Assembly (NCBI GenBank): GCA_030272585.1
Contig: BSYQ01000006.1
Location: 3,435,001 to 3,499,000, forward strand
DNA: 64,000 nucleotides
Direction of reading: 5' to 3'
DNA from: Bryopsis sp. KO-2023
Lineage: Eukaryota > Chlorophyta > Ulvophyceae > Bryopsidales > Bryopsidaceae
The notes under the pieces were generated by a model. That model was not told where the DNA came from and did no database searches. It was given only the letters and a program-made list of their open reading frames with translations. The stretch's first letter is position 1; the number at the start of each line of letters is the position of its first letter. This document shows positions 1 to 12,578 of the stretch, piece by piece. Both the position numbers and the translations under genes were made by a program.

Positions 1-1912
1 CCTTTCACATCATCAAACGCAAACTGAAGGTCGTCCCCTCTCATGGGTGAGCCCCAGCCGCTTTCCTCCGAGTCACTGTCCCAAGAATTGTGTCCGCGGT
101 GCAGGCTTTCACCAAACAGTTCGAGCTTGGTTGCAGCGCACAGCTTCTCCAGTTCACTCTCGTTTCCATCCACATCCACGAGCGGTCTGCTCACGATTTC
201 CCCGATTTCGTTCAGAGACAACCCTCCCGCAGCACATAACTTCATCAAAGTACAGGAGACTTCCATCGTTCTCAGGGCTTCCTCACGCAACACAGGGAGT
301 TCACGTCGCAGCAAAGCTTTGTCGGCCTCGATGTCCAAATTCTCAATGTAGGACAGCTCCTCCTCATCAAATGGAAGTCTTGCCTGAACGCACACCCACA
401 GTCAGTTTTTTCCCTTGCACCAAAAGGACCCTCGATACATTTCCCTGATGTCTGCGTTATATGTCAATTAAACTCAATTTTCCTTCTGAAGGAATTCGTA
501 TCCACATCTGGTCCAAGAATGAAGCCCTCAAGTTAAGACGTGCTTCTTTTTGAATTCTTCGATTGAAAATTGATCGAGTGCGTTGAATCTCAAGGAGGGT
601 CACCTGAGACCAGTGCAACCACTCGAAATAGGGAGGCTCCAGTGCTTCAGGCAAGCAAAATCCATGATCAATGGGGACCAACTCGTACTGGGCATCCGAG
701 AACGAAGGCAATCCATTGTTTCCCTCCCCTCCGGATTCCCTGAGAGGCTTCCTCACCAACATATTCCCTGCATGGCGGTCGGTGTTGAACAGCCTTATGT
801 CGAGAATTCCAATCTTGTGCACGTCCCTGGAGGAGAACCTACTGGTGCCCATTTCAGATGTGTCACAGATGTGGTCGACAAATTGCTGCATGGACCCAAC
901 TTTCAAGTGGCTCATGGGGTCCGAAACCATGGGCGTAGCTGGGGAACTTGTCATGGAAGATGTCACAGAGCCCTCCGGATCGGCCTCGTTGGGAAGGTAA
1001 TGAAAAACAGGATGGCTTGCCCGGCACAGGACTGTCGTGGGGACGTTTGAAAACCTGAAAACACGGAGGCACGCGTAAATTCCGAGGATTCCGAGAGATT
1101 CTGGACGAGCAAAGCGAAAACGAAGGTGCCCAAAAATAACTGTAGATTGAACAGGGTGCAGAAAACAGGCAGCTGGTTATTTTTTTTTATTTCGCCCATT
1201 GACACGATTTTAACAGTGGTGGTCGAAGAGTCGAAGAACCCCCCCCCAAAAGTCACCTTTCTTTGTCCAACAGACAGGCGGCCACCTCACGGAGAGCTGC
1301 TTCCCCAACCCGAACGGTGGCTTTCAACCCTGGATCACCCAAAAACCTCCCCACAAACCCCTTTGGATTACATGGTGCCAGAGGTTCCTCATCACAAGGC
1401 TTGAATATTGCTAATTTTCGGCCAGTATCGCTTTTGAAGAAATACGTGCCACCGAGACCCTCAATGGCACCGACAGGCCTTTGCCCTCGGTCGATCCCCC
1501 TTGCTACGGCACGGATCATTCTCTTTCCACCAACAGTTATGTGCCCAGTGTTGCAAACTTCCAACGAAACACCTTCCTGTCCGGTCAAAACACACAAACA
1601 AAACCATCAACAAAACTGTCTAGGAAAGTCTTTCCACGTATACATAAGTGGAACCCAACTTGTTGCATCTCCTCGACTGTTTAGCTGGGGTGCCTGGTTG
1701 GATGTAACCCCATAAAAAGTAGGGAAATTGCTGGAGCTGACCTGATTTCCTTTTCCAGAATACACAGTGGCCGAACCAAGCATGTCCATGAGACCCCACG
1801 AGCCCCCTCCTCCTCCTCCTGCAGGAATCCTTTTGGATCCACATTTTTCTTCAAGATCGTTCAATATCTTGTGGTTCAAAGCAAACCTTGAGACATTCGT
1901 TCCCTGTTCCAC
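1..1912 (-). CDS. Phosphatidylinositol 4-kinase gamma-like (type II PI3/4-kinase fold), 3' part of gene
   Basis: Probably phosphorylates phosphatidylinositol or, as reported for some plant gamma-type members, protein. Exons read on the minus strand: about 1912-1742, 1576-1257, 1054-604 and 383-1, running off the left edge. All three introns have GT/AG ends and the reading phases agree. The 1576-1257 exon holds the N-lobe with GGTYFF, LAIFKP and DPGLKATVRVGEAALREV. The 1054-604 exon holds the catalytic core HKIGILDIRLFNTDRHAGNM and the metal-binding VPIDHGFCLPE. The 383-1 exon gives the helical C-lobe (FDEEELSYIENLD) and an acidic Ser-rich tail. This order matches plant PI4K-gamma proteins. 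I see no ubiquitin-like domain, but the 5' exons are not resolved: the 1912 limit is only the open frame and no ATG was fixed. The family call is secure; the substrate is inferred. Confidence 0.9.
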
Positions 1913-4251
1913 ACGGAGACTGACTCAGCATCACATGCTACAACAGTTTTCCTTCTTTCAAAAAATCCTTCCAGGTTTTTTTGCTTTTCCCCCTTTTAAA
2001 GCATGCAAAGTCTCAACAGGGTCATTTCAATTCTTTCAATTGTCGAAGTGCCCTAAGTAGGAGCGATCATATCGGTTTGTTTTCCATAATTTAAGAAGAT
2101 TGGGGGTCCCTGCATATTTTTATTTTCATGTGGATTCGGAGGACAGGACGGAGATGTTGAATTTGCAAATTTAGAAAGAAAAAAAAAATTGAATCGCACG
2201 TTGCTGTCCGTCTCCATGGTGTGTTCGTGGACGGCCGCTGCCGGTGCTGCTTGTGGGCAGTGCTCCGCCATCGGACGCAGAAGACTGCAACCACACAGAA
2301 AAAAACACTGTTTCACGGACCCAGAGGAGCGAAAACTCCAAGAACACGCAGCGGACCTTTCCCAAAAATACAAAAAAAAACTTGACCTAAACAACAGTAA
2401 TCACCACAATCTCTCTTTTTTTCCGCACACAGCGACTCCGTCTAGCAAACGACGGGCAGTACAGACGCTCTCAACAACAGAAGGACATGGGTGCGTGACG
2501 GCGGGCCCCTGACGAAAACGCTTGGACTTGGCAACCGACTCTCTTCGAAGATTCCGAGACTTTCGGGGACAAAATATACGATGGGCTGCCGTTGAAAACC
2601 GTTGAAAGAGTCCCAACCGAATTTTAGCCTAAGTGTAGTCGTACAGGTGCCAAGGTTTGCCCCGTATTGGAGCGAGCGACCCAGCAACGCGTGAAAAAAC
2701 CCAAGACCGACCTAGACGCTGTGCATGGAAGAGTGTGCCGTGAAGGTCGTCACACATCCGTGCAGACCAGTGCGTCTGTTGGTGGGTGAGCAGACTTCCT
2801 TCTCATCCCCCAACGGACGTGGCCGCAACACGACGTACGTTTCGGAACGGATGCAGACGCGTGCCTGGACCGATCACGTCCACGCGCCTGAGCGACGCGA
2901 CGGCATTGTGGAACGACGTCCCCACGCGAAAAATAAAATGAAGCCAGAAACGCAGGGCACCCGCTCCGTCGCGTCGTTCTGTTAAGGGTATAACAGCATT
3001 TTCTCGAAAACACTAGAAATGCCCCACAGTTTCTGGAGCTCGGTCTCTCTGTTTCGTCGTGCGCGTACGAAGCCTCTAAGGAATACCCCAACATTACGAG
3101 CTGGCAAAAAAAAAGTTCTGATCGGGGCAACGTGATCACGAAGTCCAGATACGTTGAAAACTTCCCAAAAAAACGTCAACCCCTACTTATTGAGTACAAC
3201 GATGTGCACCTTTGAACTCCTCCGGCCTAGCACTGGGACCACGCTGCCCAGCGAGCCTGTACAAAAGCCAACCACGAAAAGAGATATACGAAGCGACTGC
3301 TGCGCACTCCGTTAACTGCTCATGTGTCAGCGCGAGCCTTGCACACAACAGACGGCACAGTTAGAGCGCAGGCGCCACAGATCTTTTGAACGAGCACTTT
3401 CGAATCCCAACTCGAAGCGGAACCCCCCAGCTTTGTCCACCCAGAGCTCGTGCCACGTCAAGCGATGAGGAATGAGAACCTTAATGAGCAAATTCCGAGT
3501 ACAATTTTTCTGGGCAAAGAACTCTTGTTCCAAACAACGCACAAAAAAAATTGGGTGGAAGGGGTGCTGTACAGGCGGCCTGCCCGCCTTTCCTGTCCGC
3601 CTTTGCCTCCACTTCTCCAAACCCCGTGCACCTAACCGCCCCCCCCCCCCTTGCAACAATCAGCAAGGGACAATATCCAACCGACGTATATCGTGTCGCT
3701 ATTCAAACCCTACCCCACACATAGTCCACAATATAATGCTAAGCCAACATCCCGCCACCGTTCACGCCCACTTGTACTTCTCAGGATTTCCTGCCTTGTG
3801 TTGACTTGGGAATCGTGCTGAACTTTTGAGAGTCATAGGTTTGTCTCATTTCTGTGGCTGATATCCTGTGAGGAATAAACCTCAGTACACAAAATGGAGA
3901 GAAAGCCACACTTCCACAGAACTGAGATGAATTCAAGGTGCAATTGATTTGGTTGGTTGCTCTTCATCCTTTGGGAGTACACTTTGTTGGGATTTATCTT
4001 CTATACATATATAATTCTAATATGATTCTTGCTGAGCATGTGTCTTCACGCTTGCTTGTCCCAACACTCAGAGGCACCTCCCACATTGTTTCGGAATCAG
4101 AGACGCACACACAAACATCTTAGACAGAAAATTGCTTCTAAAATTCAGTTGTACTGAAAGAATGAATCCCAAAGCTCTATTCCCCCCCCCCCCCCTCCTT
4201 TCATCCCGCTAAAAAACAAAGAAGAGTCACCCCTCCCCCTCAAAATGTATG
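1913..4251. other. Intergenic, no supportable gene
   Basis: Only short overlapping open frames on both strands, with no motif, signal peptide or consistent splice pattern. It contains homopolymer runs, such as the C-runs near 3640 and 4182. The 5' end of the PI4K gene and the 3' UTR of the repeat-protein gene probably lie here. Confidence 0.6.
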
Positions 4252-7200
4252 CTATCTCCTATTGTCATCCCACTTTTCCCCAGACCTCCCCCAACGGTTG
4301 GCTTGCTGAGCTCGCCTGTCAATGGCCCCTAAAATGTTCATTAGTGAAGACAGCTGCTCATCCGAAAGTGCAGACAGGCGCTCCTTGTTACCAAAAACGA
4401 CTCTAGAGATCGCAGACACCATTGCCTTGGAACCTAAACCCAAGGCATCATAGGAAAACACCAACGTCAAGAGCCCCCGGTCGCTGAAATGCGCCAGCTT
4501 AGCGGGATTCGTAACGATTCTGTCCATGAAATCGAGAAATCCTTTGTGGTGGAACTTGAGGGCGCCCATGCCATACATGACATTGCTCAACAGGACCTCT
4601 CTCATGTTGGGTAGATGCTCCGACTTCACCAGCTCATCCATCAGACCCTCCAGAAGCACAAAATTTTTGTATTTCAACCTTCCCATTGCATGAATCGAGT
4701 TGGCAAGCCCGACCACTGTGAGATACTCCAATCGCCCCGGTCGCAGCAACTCATCCCCCAAAGCTTTCATAGCCACAGGAGGGACATACCCCAACTGACC
4801 AAGATTGAACATTATTGTGCTGAGGGCCTTTTCGGACAAGCCACGCAATCTCCCAGGTTTCGTGAGTTCTCCCATGACGGCCTCTATCACAGGCTTGCTG
4901 CAGTACCTCGTTTGCACCATGCCATATATCAAGGCACTCAATCCTTTTTCTTCAAACCTCGGCAATCGCACATCCGAAATGATTTCCTGTGCCACACTCT
5001 CGAGATACTTGGGGTCTTTTGCCTTGATTTGGGCAAGCGAATACATCAACATGGCCAGGTCCGAATCCGAAAACAGCTTTATCATCCCAGGAACCTTTGC
5101 CAACAACCCCCCCATGATATGCTCAGTCGTCACCCCCATTTGACACAAGGAAAACAGAGTGCCAGCAAGCCCATGTGCCGTGTACTCCTGTATTCGTTTG
5201 AATTTCGTGGCTTCTGCAACAAGAGGTTCCAGGACTCTTCGATTTCGATATTTAAGCTGCCCCAATCCGAATACGATGTTTGTCAATGCATGGGCAGTGT
5301 ATTTGTTCATTCGCTCCGGTTTCATAGCCTCGTCCATCAACCCCTCCAGCAACCGCTGGTCGACCAAACCTAGCTGCCCGATACCGTACAACACCCCTGA
5401 AATGTCTGTGTCAGACAGACGTGTGTGCACCCCTGCATCCCTGTGGGAAAGCTCCTCCAGCAACAGTTGGCCAAACTCCGGGACCTTTGCTGTCGTCATT
5501 TGACCCAAGCCATAAATCAAATTTGCGAGGCCTCTTTCCCCTATGCCCAGCAGCCGATGACCCCCTGTGAGCTCGTTTTTTATATCCTGCACATACTGAC
5601 CTTGTTTGTACCCCAAAAACCCTATCGAGAAACATATCATGGAAATATCCTGAATGGACAACTTGTGGAGCCGGTGCTTTGAGAAAGCCTCGGCAAGGAT
5701 TTCCTCCAGTTCTTGCCCTCTGTTGTGCAAATGGCACACTCCATAGACCACCCGGGCCAGATCATGGCAGGAAAAATCGGCCAGTCTCTCGGGCTTGGAT
5801 ACCTCTTTCACCACCACTCCAGTTTTCGGCCATTTCCAATGTTTCATTCCCAACTGTCCGAAAGAGTACAACACGCTCGCCAGCCCAGGCCCGTGGAATC
5901 TTTCCAAACGCTCAGGCCTAGAGACTTCGTTCAAGAACCGTTCCAACACATCATCCTCTTTGAACTTCAGCTGCCCCAATCCATACACTATGCCACTCAA
6001 ACCAAACTCCGACAGATTCTGCAGTCTACTGGGCGTCAAAATTTCCTCAAGAACCAGACGGACAATCTCATGCTTTCCAAAACGCAGGTCGCCCAAACTT
6101 AACATGAGGACCGACAGCCCCGTGTCGCTCATTCCCCTTATTTTCTCCTCCGAACACAACGCTTGCACGAGAGGCTCCACCAATCGAGCATCTCCAAACC
6201 CCAGCTCCCCCAAGCCATGCAGAATCGTTCCGATGCTTCGCTGAGTATGGGCTGCCATCCTCTCTGGCTTGGTGGCCTCGCCAACAAGCAGCTCCAGGGA
6301 TTTCTCATCCTTGTAACTCAGCTTCCCCAGACCCGACACCACGCTTGCCAGACCTTGCTCTGTGTACTCCGACAGTCGCTGCGGTTGGACCGATTCTTGG
6401 ATGATCTTCATGACAGACAGGGTTTTCTTGGGATTCAACTTCCCCATGCCGAAAGCCACCGACGACACCGCATGTGAGGACAACGTTTCCAAACGGCCGT
6501 TGCGCGCGATTTCATCCAACACAGGTCGAACCAAGGCTTCCGACTTTATTCCCCAGATCGACAAGGCATGCACGATGCTGGATAGACCCCTCTCCTCGTA
6601 TTTCGGCAGGCGTTCCTCTTTGAATGCTTCGTTCAGCAATGACAGAATCGTTTCTCTGTCGTCGAAATTCAACTGCCCCAGCACGTATATGTACGTCGCG
6701 ATGTCTCGCTCCTGCAAAGCCTTCACTCTATCGGGAGTGAGTACCTCCGCTACCAGCAGCTTGAGGAATTCGTCGTCCCGAAACTGGAGGCGCAGCATCG
6801 AGGATAGCATGTGGTACAAGCCTTTCAGGGTGAAGCCCACCATCCTGCTTCTCTGCCTGCATTCATTCGCCAACAGTTCCAACGGTTGTCGGTCGCTGAT
6901 TTCCAGCAACGCCAGTGACGTCCAAACGCTCGCTAACGCCTGAGTTGACGTCTTCGAAAGACGTCCAGGTTTCGTCAGCTCCGCGACCAACGGCGCCAGC
7001 TGCTCGGCATCCTTGTATCCAGCTTCAGAAAGACCTTGCAACACAGACACCAAGTCGGCTTCGGAAAACCCCGCCAGCCGTTCAGGCATGATCTCCGCCA
7101 GCCCACTCAGAACCTCCCCATCAGAAAACTTCAACTGTCGCAACCCCGCGAAAACGCTCATCAAGCCTTGGTTGGTGTAGTCCATCTTCACAGAACTCCG

Positions 7201-7876
7201 GGTGATCACCGCACCCAGTCGTCGCATGAGCTCGGTGTCCTTCAGGCCCAGCTGCGAGACCCCGTAGATCGCGTTGGCGGCATGCCACGAGTTCACATGG
7301 TCGAACTCGCTCACGGTGACGAAGCGTTGTACCAAACGGTGCACCAGTTGATCTTGACTCGGAAACAGGACAGCAGGGAGGTGCTGGGCGAAAACCGCCG
7401 GGTCGTCGACGCCTTGGGCCACCAGCGATCTGCGGACGATCTGCTGATGAGCTTTGAAGAGAAGTCCCAAGGAAAAAAGGCACAGGGCAACATGAGAGTG
7501 CTCAAAGGCTTCGATCTGAACCAATCGAAATGCAGTCGGAAAACGACCGCACGGAAACATATCCCAAAACTCCACCAACCAACCTCCAACCTCAATCGGT
7601 GGCCGTATATCACATAGCTGGCCGTTTCGAAAAGAAGGAGACAGACAATGTCGAGAAATTCAATCGCATGGCGGAGCGCACCTGAAACGGAAGTAACGCT
7701 TGCTCCGCCAACGAAGAGAGCAACCTTTCGTTGATGTAACCGAGTTTAGCACATGCGTGGAGCAGATTTGCAATGTCTTTGGGCTGCGCCGTGAAGCATT
7801 TGTCGATCGCCGCCTCCCCCAACAAATCCACAAGCTCTTGGGCAGGTGGGGAGGATAGCCTCTTGAGAGTCGTCAT
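4252..7876 (-). CDS. Large tandem helical-repeat protein (OPR/HPR-like, predicted RNA-binding)
   Basis: Two exons, 7876-7682 and 7515-4252, flank a 166-bp GT-AG intron (7681-7516) and give about 1152 residues. The ATG at 7876 (MTTLKRL) is the first in frame; upstream codons are non-ATG. Nearly the whole protein is about 25 degenerate repeats of 38-40 residues. Each has a helix carrying a core such as GLGQLK or GIGQLG, then a second helix and a loop resembling KPERL. This resembles the octotricopeptide and heptatricopeptide repeat families of algae and apicomplexans, which bind organelle RNA; that role is inferred. I see no RAP domain at the C-terminus, which ends in a short basic Gln/Arg-rich tail. 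An organelle targeting peptide is not obvious, so an upstream exon is possible. The long second exon is fully open, which argues for a functional gene. Confidence 0.82.
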
Positions 7877-8104
7877 TATGACGACGACCTTTCCACCACA
7901 ACAAGACGTCAAGATATGGCCTCTTCTCTAGACAGGCAGCCCGAATTTTTGGGTGTTCGCTGTTGAAGGTTCAAGCCAAGGCTGTTTTGAATTCTTGTCA
8001 CTGAAATTGATGAATTTCTCTTCATTCGAACTGAGGTTGTCGAGAAAATCTGCCAGGGGAATTCTTATTCAATCCTAACAAGCCACTCTGGAAGGCAATC
8101 GTAA

Positions 8105-8216
8105 GCATTTCCAATAATCTTGTTTGATTTTAGCATTTCCAATAATCTTGTTTGATTCTAGCATTTCTAATAATCTTGTTTGATTCTAGCATTTTCAATA
8201 ATCTTGTTTGATTTTA
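8105..8216. repeat. Four tandem 28-bp units
   Basis: Four head-to-tail 28-bp units starting gcattt and containing aataatcttgtttgatt. They differ from one another at one or two positions. The array lies about 230 bp upstream of the repeat-protein start codon. It could be promoter-proximal or simply a minisatellite. Confidence 0.9.
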
Positions 8217-10779
8217 AATCGCACATAGACGGTGAACACACCTCACGAAAAGCATAGGGTGGCTTCAACCCTTCCATTGCATACGTCAGCTCCTCAAGGG
8301 TCTTGCACTCACGGATTTTCTCCAAAATGTGTGGGATGCCAACCTACATGCATAAAATTCTACATAGGATGCACTCAACTCCAACCATCCAATTTTCATT
8401 GCAACTTTTTTTGCAGAGAGGTGCAAAATTGCTCCCATTGTTCTCAAAAAGGCAGTTCCTACCTCAGTCTTCCCCTGAAATCCCATGAGAGTGAAGGGCA
8501 GCGTATCGGTTGCTGAAACCAACTCCACCCCCTCGACTTGAGCCTTCAAACAACATTCCACAAACAAGAGCCTCAAAAAAAAACACCACGCTTTCAACGA
8601 ACGATCCAAGAAGAATGAGGTGTCAATTGCCCGCCAAGGCCAAAAAAAAAAAACGACTTTTCGCTTTTGAATCATCCTTACCCGACTGTCTTCTGCTCTC
8701 ACTTCATGAGGAGAGGCAGAACAAAAATTCTGAGAGGGGTGAGCACACGGGTAGAAATCATTGCATGCATGAATTTGGCCAACTGCTGGTGATGGCATCC
8801 AGACCTCCACTGAACCACAATGCGAGTAAATTTCAATGATTAGGCACAAAAGATGGAAACATCCCCAATTCCCAGTTACCATTTTCTTTTCTTTTTTTTA
8901 GTTTTTTGGACTCCCCCCAAAAAAGGTCCAACTTCGCATGGAAATGATCGATGAAAATCCTGTTTTGAAATGCAATCGATGTCATTATGTGGTTGCAAAG
9001 CCAATGTGCTGATTGTAGAACACCAGCATCCAATTGGATCTTTTTCCAGAAAGGGGGGGGGGAGGCCGCCTGTACATTTGCGACAGTGGGCAGACATCGA
9101 AAAACCAAAGCATTCTCTGCTCACCGCTGGAACTCCTTCGACAAGCTCTTTGGCACTGCGAAACGAGGGCGGCCACAGTGGAAGGGGTCCGCATTCCTCA
9201 CCTCACCCCTTATTCAAACCAGGATGAGAATTCGGCGTCACGCAAGGACAACCCCGATAGCTCCACCTACCAACTGCCCTCAAGGTATTTTGGTTTGGAT
9301 GATATTCTGGAGTGGATATCAAGGTGCCCACCTTACTCATACGCACCCGTCACTGGATCGTCGGCAGAGCGAACGGAATTTCGTTGAAGCCCAAGCAAGC
9401 CCCTCCTGCCAACGATTCAACATCTCTGCAAACTGAGGGAGGGGTGGGAAGGGACAGTTCGACTTTCTGAACTCTTGACTGAATCATTGATGATGCGAGC
9501 ACACAAGAGCACGTGCTCCTCTTCCACACAAATCTCATTTACGCTTTTTATTATCAATCCGGTCGCATGATGCGATTGAATGTGGCCCGTTGGAATCTGG
9601 AATCTGTTTTATCAGACGTTCACGAGTGAACGAATGGGCCCCACCAGAAAAAGCATGCTGGAAGTTTTTTGGGCCGCAAAAGGGCCAAAAAAATTTAAAA
9701 TAAGATAATTTTTGGGCCACAAAAGGGCCACTTCCATGAAAACAATCGACGATTCCACAAAGCTCAGAACTCAGAACTCGTATTTTTTTTTCAATTTCGC
9801 CGGGCAAAAGTGGCCCTACTATTTGCTACTTCATCTTGTTGTGGCCTTACTTTGTACGAAAAAATTAGAATGTGGCCCCAACTGAGTACAAGGTTTCGAA
9901 CATAAGATTGATTTCTCTGGGGAGCTTTGTGGAATCCTCATTTGTTCTCATAGATGTGGCCCTACCAGCCCTACCAGCCCTACCAGCCCTACCAAACTTC
10001 AGGTAGATGTAGCCTTTGCCTTTGTGAAACATTTAAATATCAAAGAAATTGATTAGTTCAACAGTTTAATTTGTGTTTTTTCCTGTGAAAGGGTATTGTG
10101 AAGAGAGAAGAAAAGGCATTGCAAGTTATACTGATTCAGTGAGCGACTCGCACAACTCCAGCCAGCATGGTATGCTAAGCACTAAGTTCATTGGCAATGC
10201 GATCCTAAAAGCACCACTTCCACTCTCAAGTTTCTGACTGAGCATCCTTTACATTGGCCATTCCTGTTTTTTTTTGTTGGACCGTCGACAGCCGAAGCCC
10301 TTTTTGAAAATACCACAACATAATCCGTCACGCTTTTCCACACCCAACACACAGAAAAGAGAACAGCTCCCGTCACGGTCGGGTCCAAATGCAAGGTGCG
10401 TTGATACCACTCACAGACGTGGTTCATCGAATTGGCTTTCCACCGCTTTTCAAGTGGATTCCGCCCTCATGTTCACTTCTCCACGAAGGAGATGAACGAT
10501 ACTCGTGTATGCCCGAAATTATACAAGATCCTCTGGTTGGTGTTCCATCTGCTGCTGCCCCACTTCACGGTGAGAGTGGAGCCACGAAAACTGCCTAGTA
10601 GCAGAAGCACTGCGGCACTGACGATCCCAAGGGGAAAATCAGCAGATTGTGGTTGGGGTCGAAAGATGCCCCGCTTCTCAGCCCGTTCTTTGTGCACCTG
10701 TCAAAAATACATACACAAAGTTCATAATACCGATAGGCACATTTCTCAGAGAAAAAATCCACCATCAATTCGATTCTTC
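8217..10779. other. Intergenic, no supportable gene; scattered tggccct motifs
   Basis: Several ORFs of 60-200 codons overlap on both strands here without a recognisable domain. The stretch 9570-9960 has at least seven copies of a gtggcc/gggcc core and is AT-rich between them, as in a decayed repeat element. A 9-bp repeat sits inside at 9961-9996. A minus-strand splice-like exon near 9440-9365 could be real but stands alone. Confidence 0.5.
9961..9996. repeat. 9-bp tandem repeat, four units
   Basis: Four consecutive units of cctaccagc, the last ending caaa, follow a gtggc motif. Small microsatellite-like array of unknown role. Confidence 0.85.
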
Positions 10780-12013
10780 TCACCCTGGGGCATCCCAGCA
10801 GCACGAGTACTCCGCAACCGTGGTGCAAACTGGGAGCTGGTCGCCGGCCGTGGTCGAGGAGGAGCCAGATTCAGCGCTTCCGTCGCCGCTTGTCGTTGGA
10901 ACTGGATCGTCGACCCCGCCGCCGTTGACGTTGATCGCGGTGGAGCTTCCCTCCACGTCGACTCCGCACTCGGAGTCGGCACTCAGATCGCCTGTTCAGA
11001 AAACACTCGTTCTTTGCCAAATAGATGCATGGCCGTTGATAGAGTCGAGCAGCGAGTCCAACACGAAACCACCAAACCTGTGCAAACTTCTGAGGTCGCG
11101 ATCGCCAACGCGTCAGCGATGGCCGTTGTTGCGGAAAGGACAAATTCGGAGCGGAATGCTTCGGCTGTTCCGCTCCCTTCGACACACGCTTTGGCACTAC
11201 CTTCTGCAGCTGCTGCCGCGAATCCCACTGCGATCGCGGTCAGGTCTCCCATACACACTGCGCTCGAATCGCCTCCAGCCGCAACTGCAACGGCTCGAGC
11301 GAAAGCTTCTGCATACGCTGTTGCAAAGGAATCTCCGCGGGCGACACTGAAACCGCATCCGAAACCTTGACCATCACAGGACACCTGGACGAGCCCAGCA
11401 GGAGGTCAATGCACGAAAAAGAGAAGAAAAAGAACTGGGCGACACACTGAACCTTATCTCGGCTGCACCTACCTTTGCCAACGCCTCGAAATATACCGAC
11501 GCCACGGCAGTCGCTGCGGCCGTTGCTGCAGCTTCAGCCGTCACAGGACTGCACAGGTCAGTTGTTAAGATCTCTTTCACTTCACTCTCGAGTTTTGATT
11601 CTGCGAATGCAAGAGACTGTGGGCACATCAACAAGAGTCAGCGACTTTCTCTTGGGGCATTTTCTGAGCAAGTTAAAACAATTTGAAAACACCACCACAA
11701 GACGCTTGCAACAAGGTGAATAAAAGTTCTCACGTTGCAGCTCGCTCCCGCCCAGCCCTTGCACGATCCGGATTTCACCACGAGGCTCACCGAGCCGAAG
11801 ACCTGGCAAGAAGTGGTTGAGGTCTGGTAGAGGCGTCGACCTGAACAAACACATCCGAATCTGAGACGGCGCTCCCCAACCAAAGGAAGAAAACGGCAAC
11901 ACGGCAACTTGCGGCCACATCCCGCATAAAACGCATATGCTCAAACCTGCCAAAGCTGGCGGCAGCGCCACGAGTGCGAGGAAGGCCAGAAAGGTAGCAA
12001 CGTTCATCGTCAT
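10780..12013 (-). CDS. Ala/Gly/Cys-rich secreted protein with signal peptide
   Basis: Four exons are supported by GT-AG sites. Exon 12013-11947 encodes a signal peptide, MTMNVATFLAFLALVALPPA and onward. Exon 11616-11473 is Ala-rich. Exon 11384-11078 has FGCGFSVARGDSFATAYAEA and CVEGSG stretches. Exon 10991-10780 has DLSADSECGV and ends YSCCWDAPG then TGA. Phases agree across the last three exons. Exon 1 ends in phase 1 while 11616 starts in phase 0, so a small exon between them (perhaps near 11877-11820) is unresolved. Ala-rich helices punctuated by Cys and Gly recall extracellular or wall proteins of algae, but I cannot name a family. The acidic Ser/Thr/Gly tail suggests glycosylation; this is inference. 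The protein probably follows the secretory route. Confidence 0.65.
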
Positions 12014-12100
12014 TGTGAACAGAAAAGGTCCGGACAAAACAGTCGGTTAAGAGTAGAAAGTACGCACGCACAGAGAGAAAACACCAGTCGTTGCTCAACA

Positions 12101-12445
12101 ATGTCCGGGAAACAACTGGTATTTATGTTGTTGGTTGCAACTCTCCCTGTCCTGTGTGAGTCACGCTCAACCGCAAGCAGGCCACTGAACTCACACCAGC
12201 AGTACCGTTTTGTGAATTTTAACACCGTAAAAACTTCGATGTGCTTACGTGCAAGTGGGGTTAAAGAGAGGCTTTGGTGGCGCCCCTGCCTGAACTTGAA
12301 TAAGGAAGTCCCAAAGCTCTATACCGAGCTGCTGGAGACCAGCATCTATTGGAAAAGCATTTCAAATATATGGAGGATATCGAATGTTCCAGATCAGGAC
12401 ACGCCACCAAACAGCTGTGGGTTGGATCGCCAAGAACCTCACTAA
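12101..12445 (+). CDS. Possible small secreted protein, or its first exon
   Basis: An ATG at 12101 opens a 114-codon frame whose first 20 residues (SGKQLVFMLLVATLPVLCES) look like a signal peptide. It starts 88 bp from the start of the Ala-rich secreted protein gene on the other strand, so both could share a promoter. A strong donor sequence (gtgagt) directly follows the LPVLC codons, so the real product may be spliced and the rest of the frame intronic. No homology is recognised and the remainder has no clear features. It lies just outside the CACTA left end. Confidence 0.3.
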   Translation: MSGKQLVFMLLVATLPVLCESRSTASRPLNSHQQYRFVNFNTVKTSMCLRASGVKERLWWRPCLNLNKEVPKLYTELLETSIYWKSISNIWRISNVPDQDTPPNSCGLDRQEPH

Positions 12446-12559
12446 TGAATTGAAAACTTTCTTGATGATGGGACCGACATCACTGGCACCACCCTCAATT
12501 TGAGGTTGAGAAGATCTAGGAGGGCTAGGTTTTTGAAAATGGCCTTAATACATCTCTAG

Positions 12560-12578
12560 CACTATGGGAGATTCACTA
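12560..12578 (+). repeat. CACTA left terminal inverted repeat
   Basis: Starts CACTATGGGAGATTC. It is preceded by the target duplication tag (12557-12559). It pairs with the inverted right end at 43211-43229. Confidence 0.88.

Noticed and set aside
4615-7617. Plus-strand frames of up to 252 codons
   Set aside because: Shadows of the helical-repeat gene on the minus strand.
8286-8882. Minus-strand 198-codon frame with a splice-like donor
   Set aside because: No partner exon, motif or convincing composition; left as unassigned DNA.
10432-11370. Plus-strand 312-codon frame
   Set aside because: It runs antisense to the spliced secreted protein gene, which has a signal peptide, good splice sites and agreeing phases.
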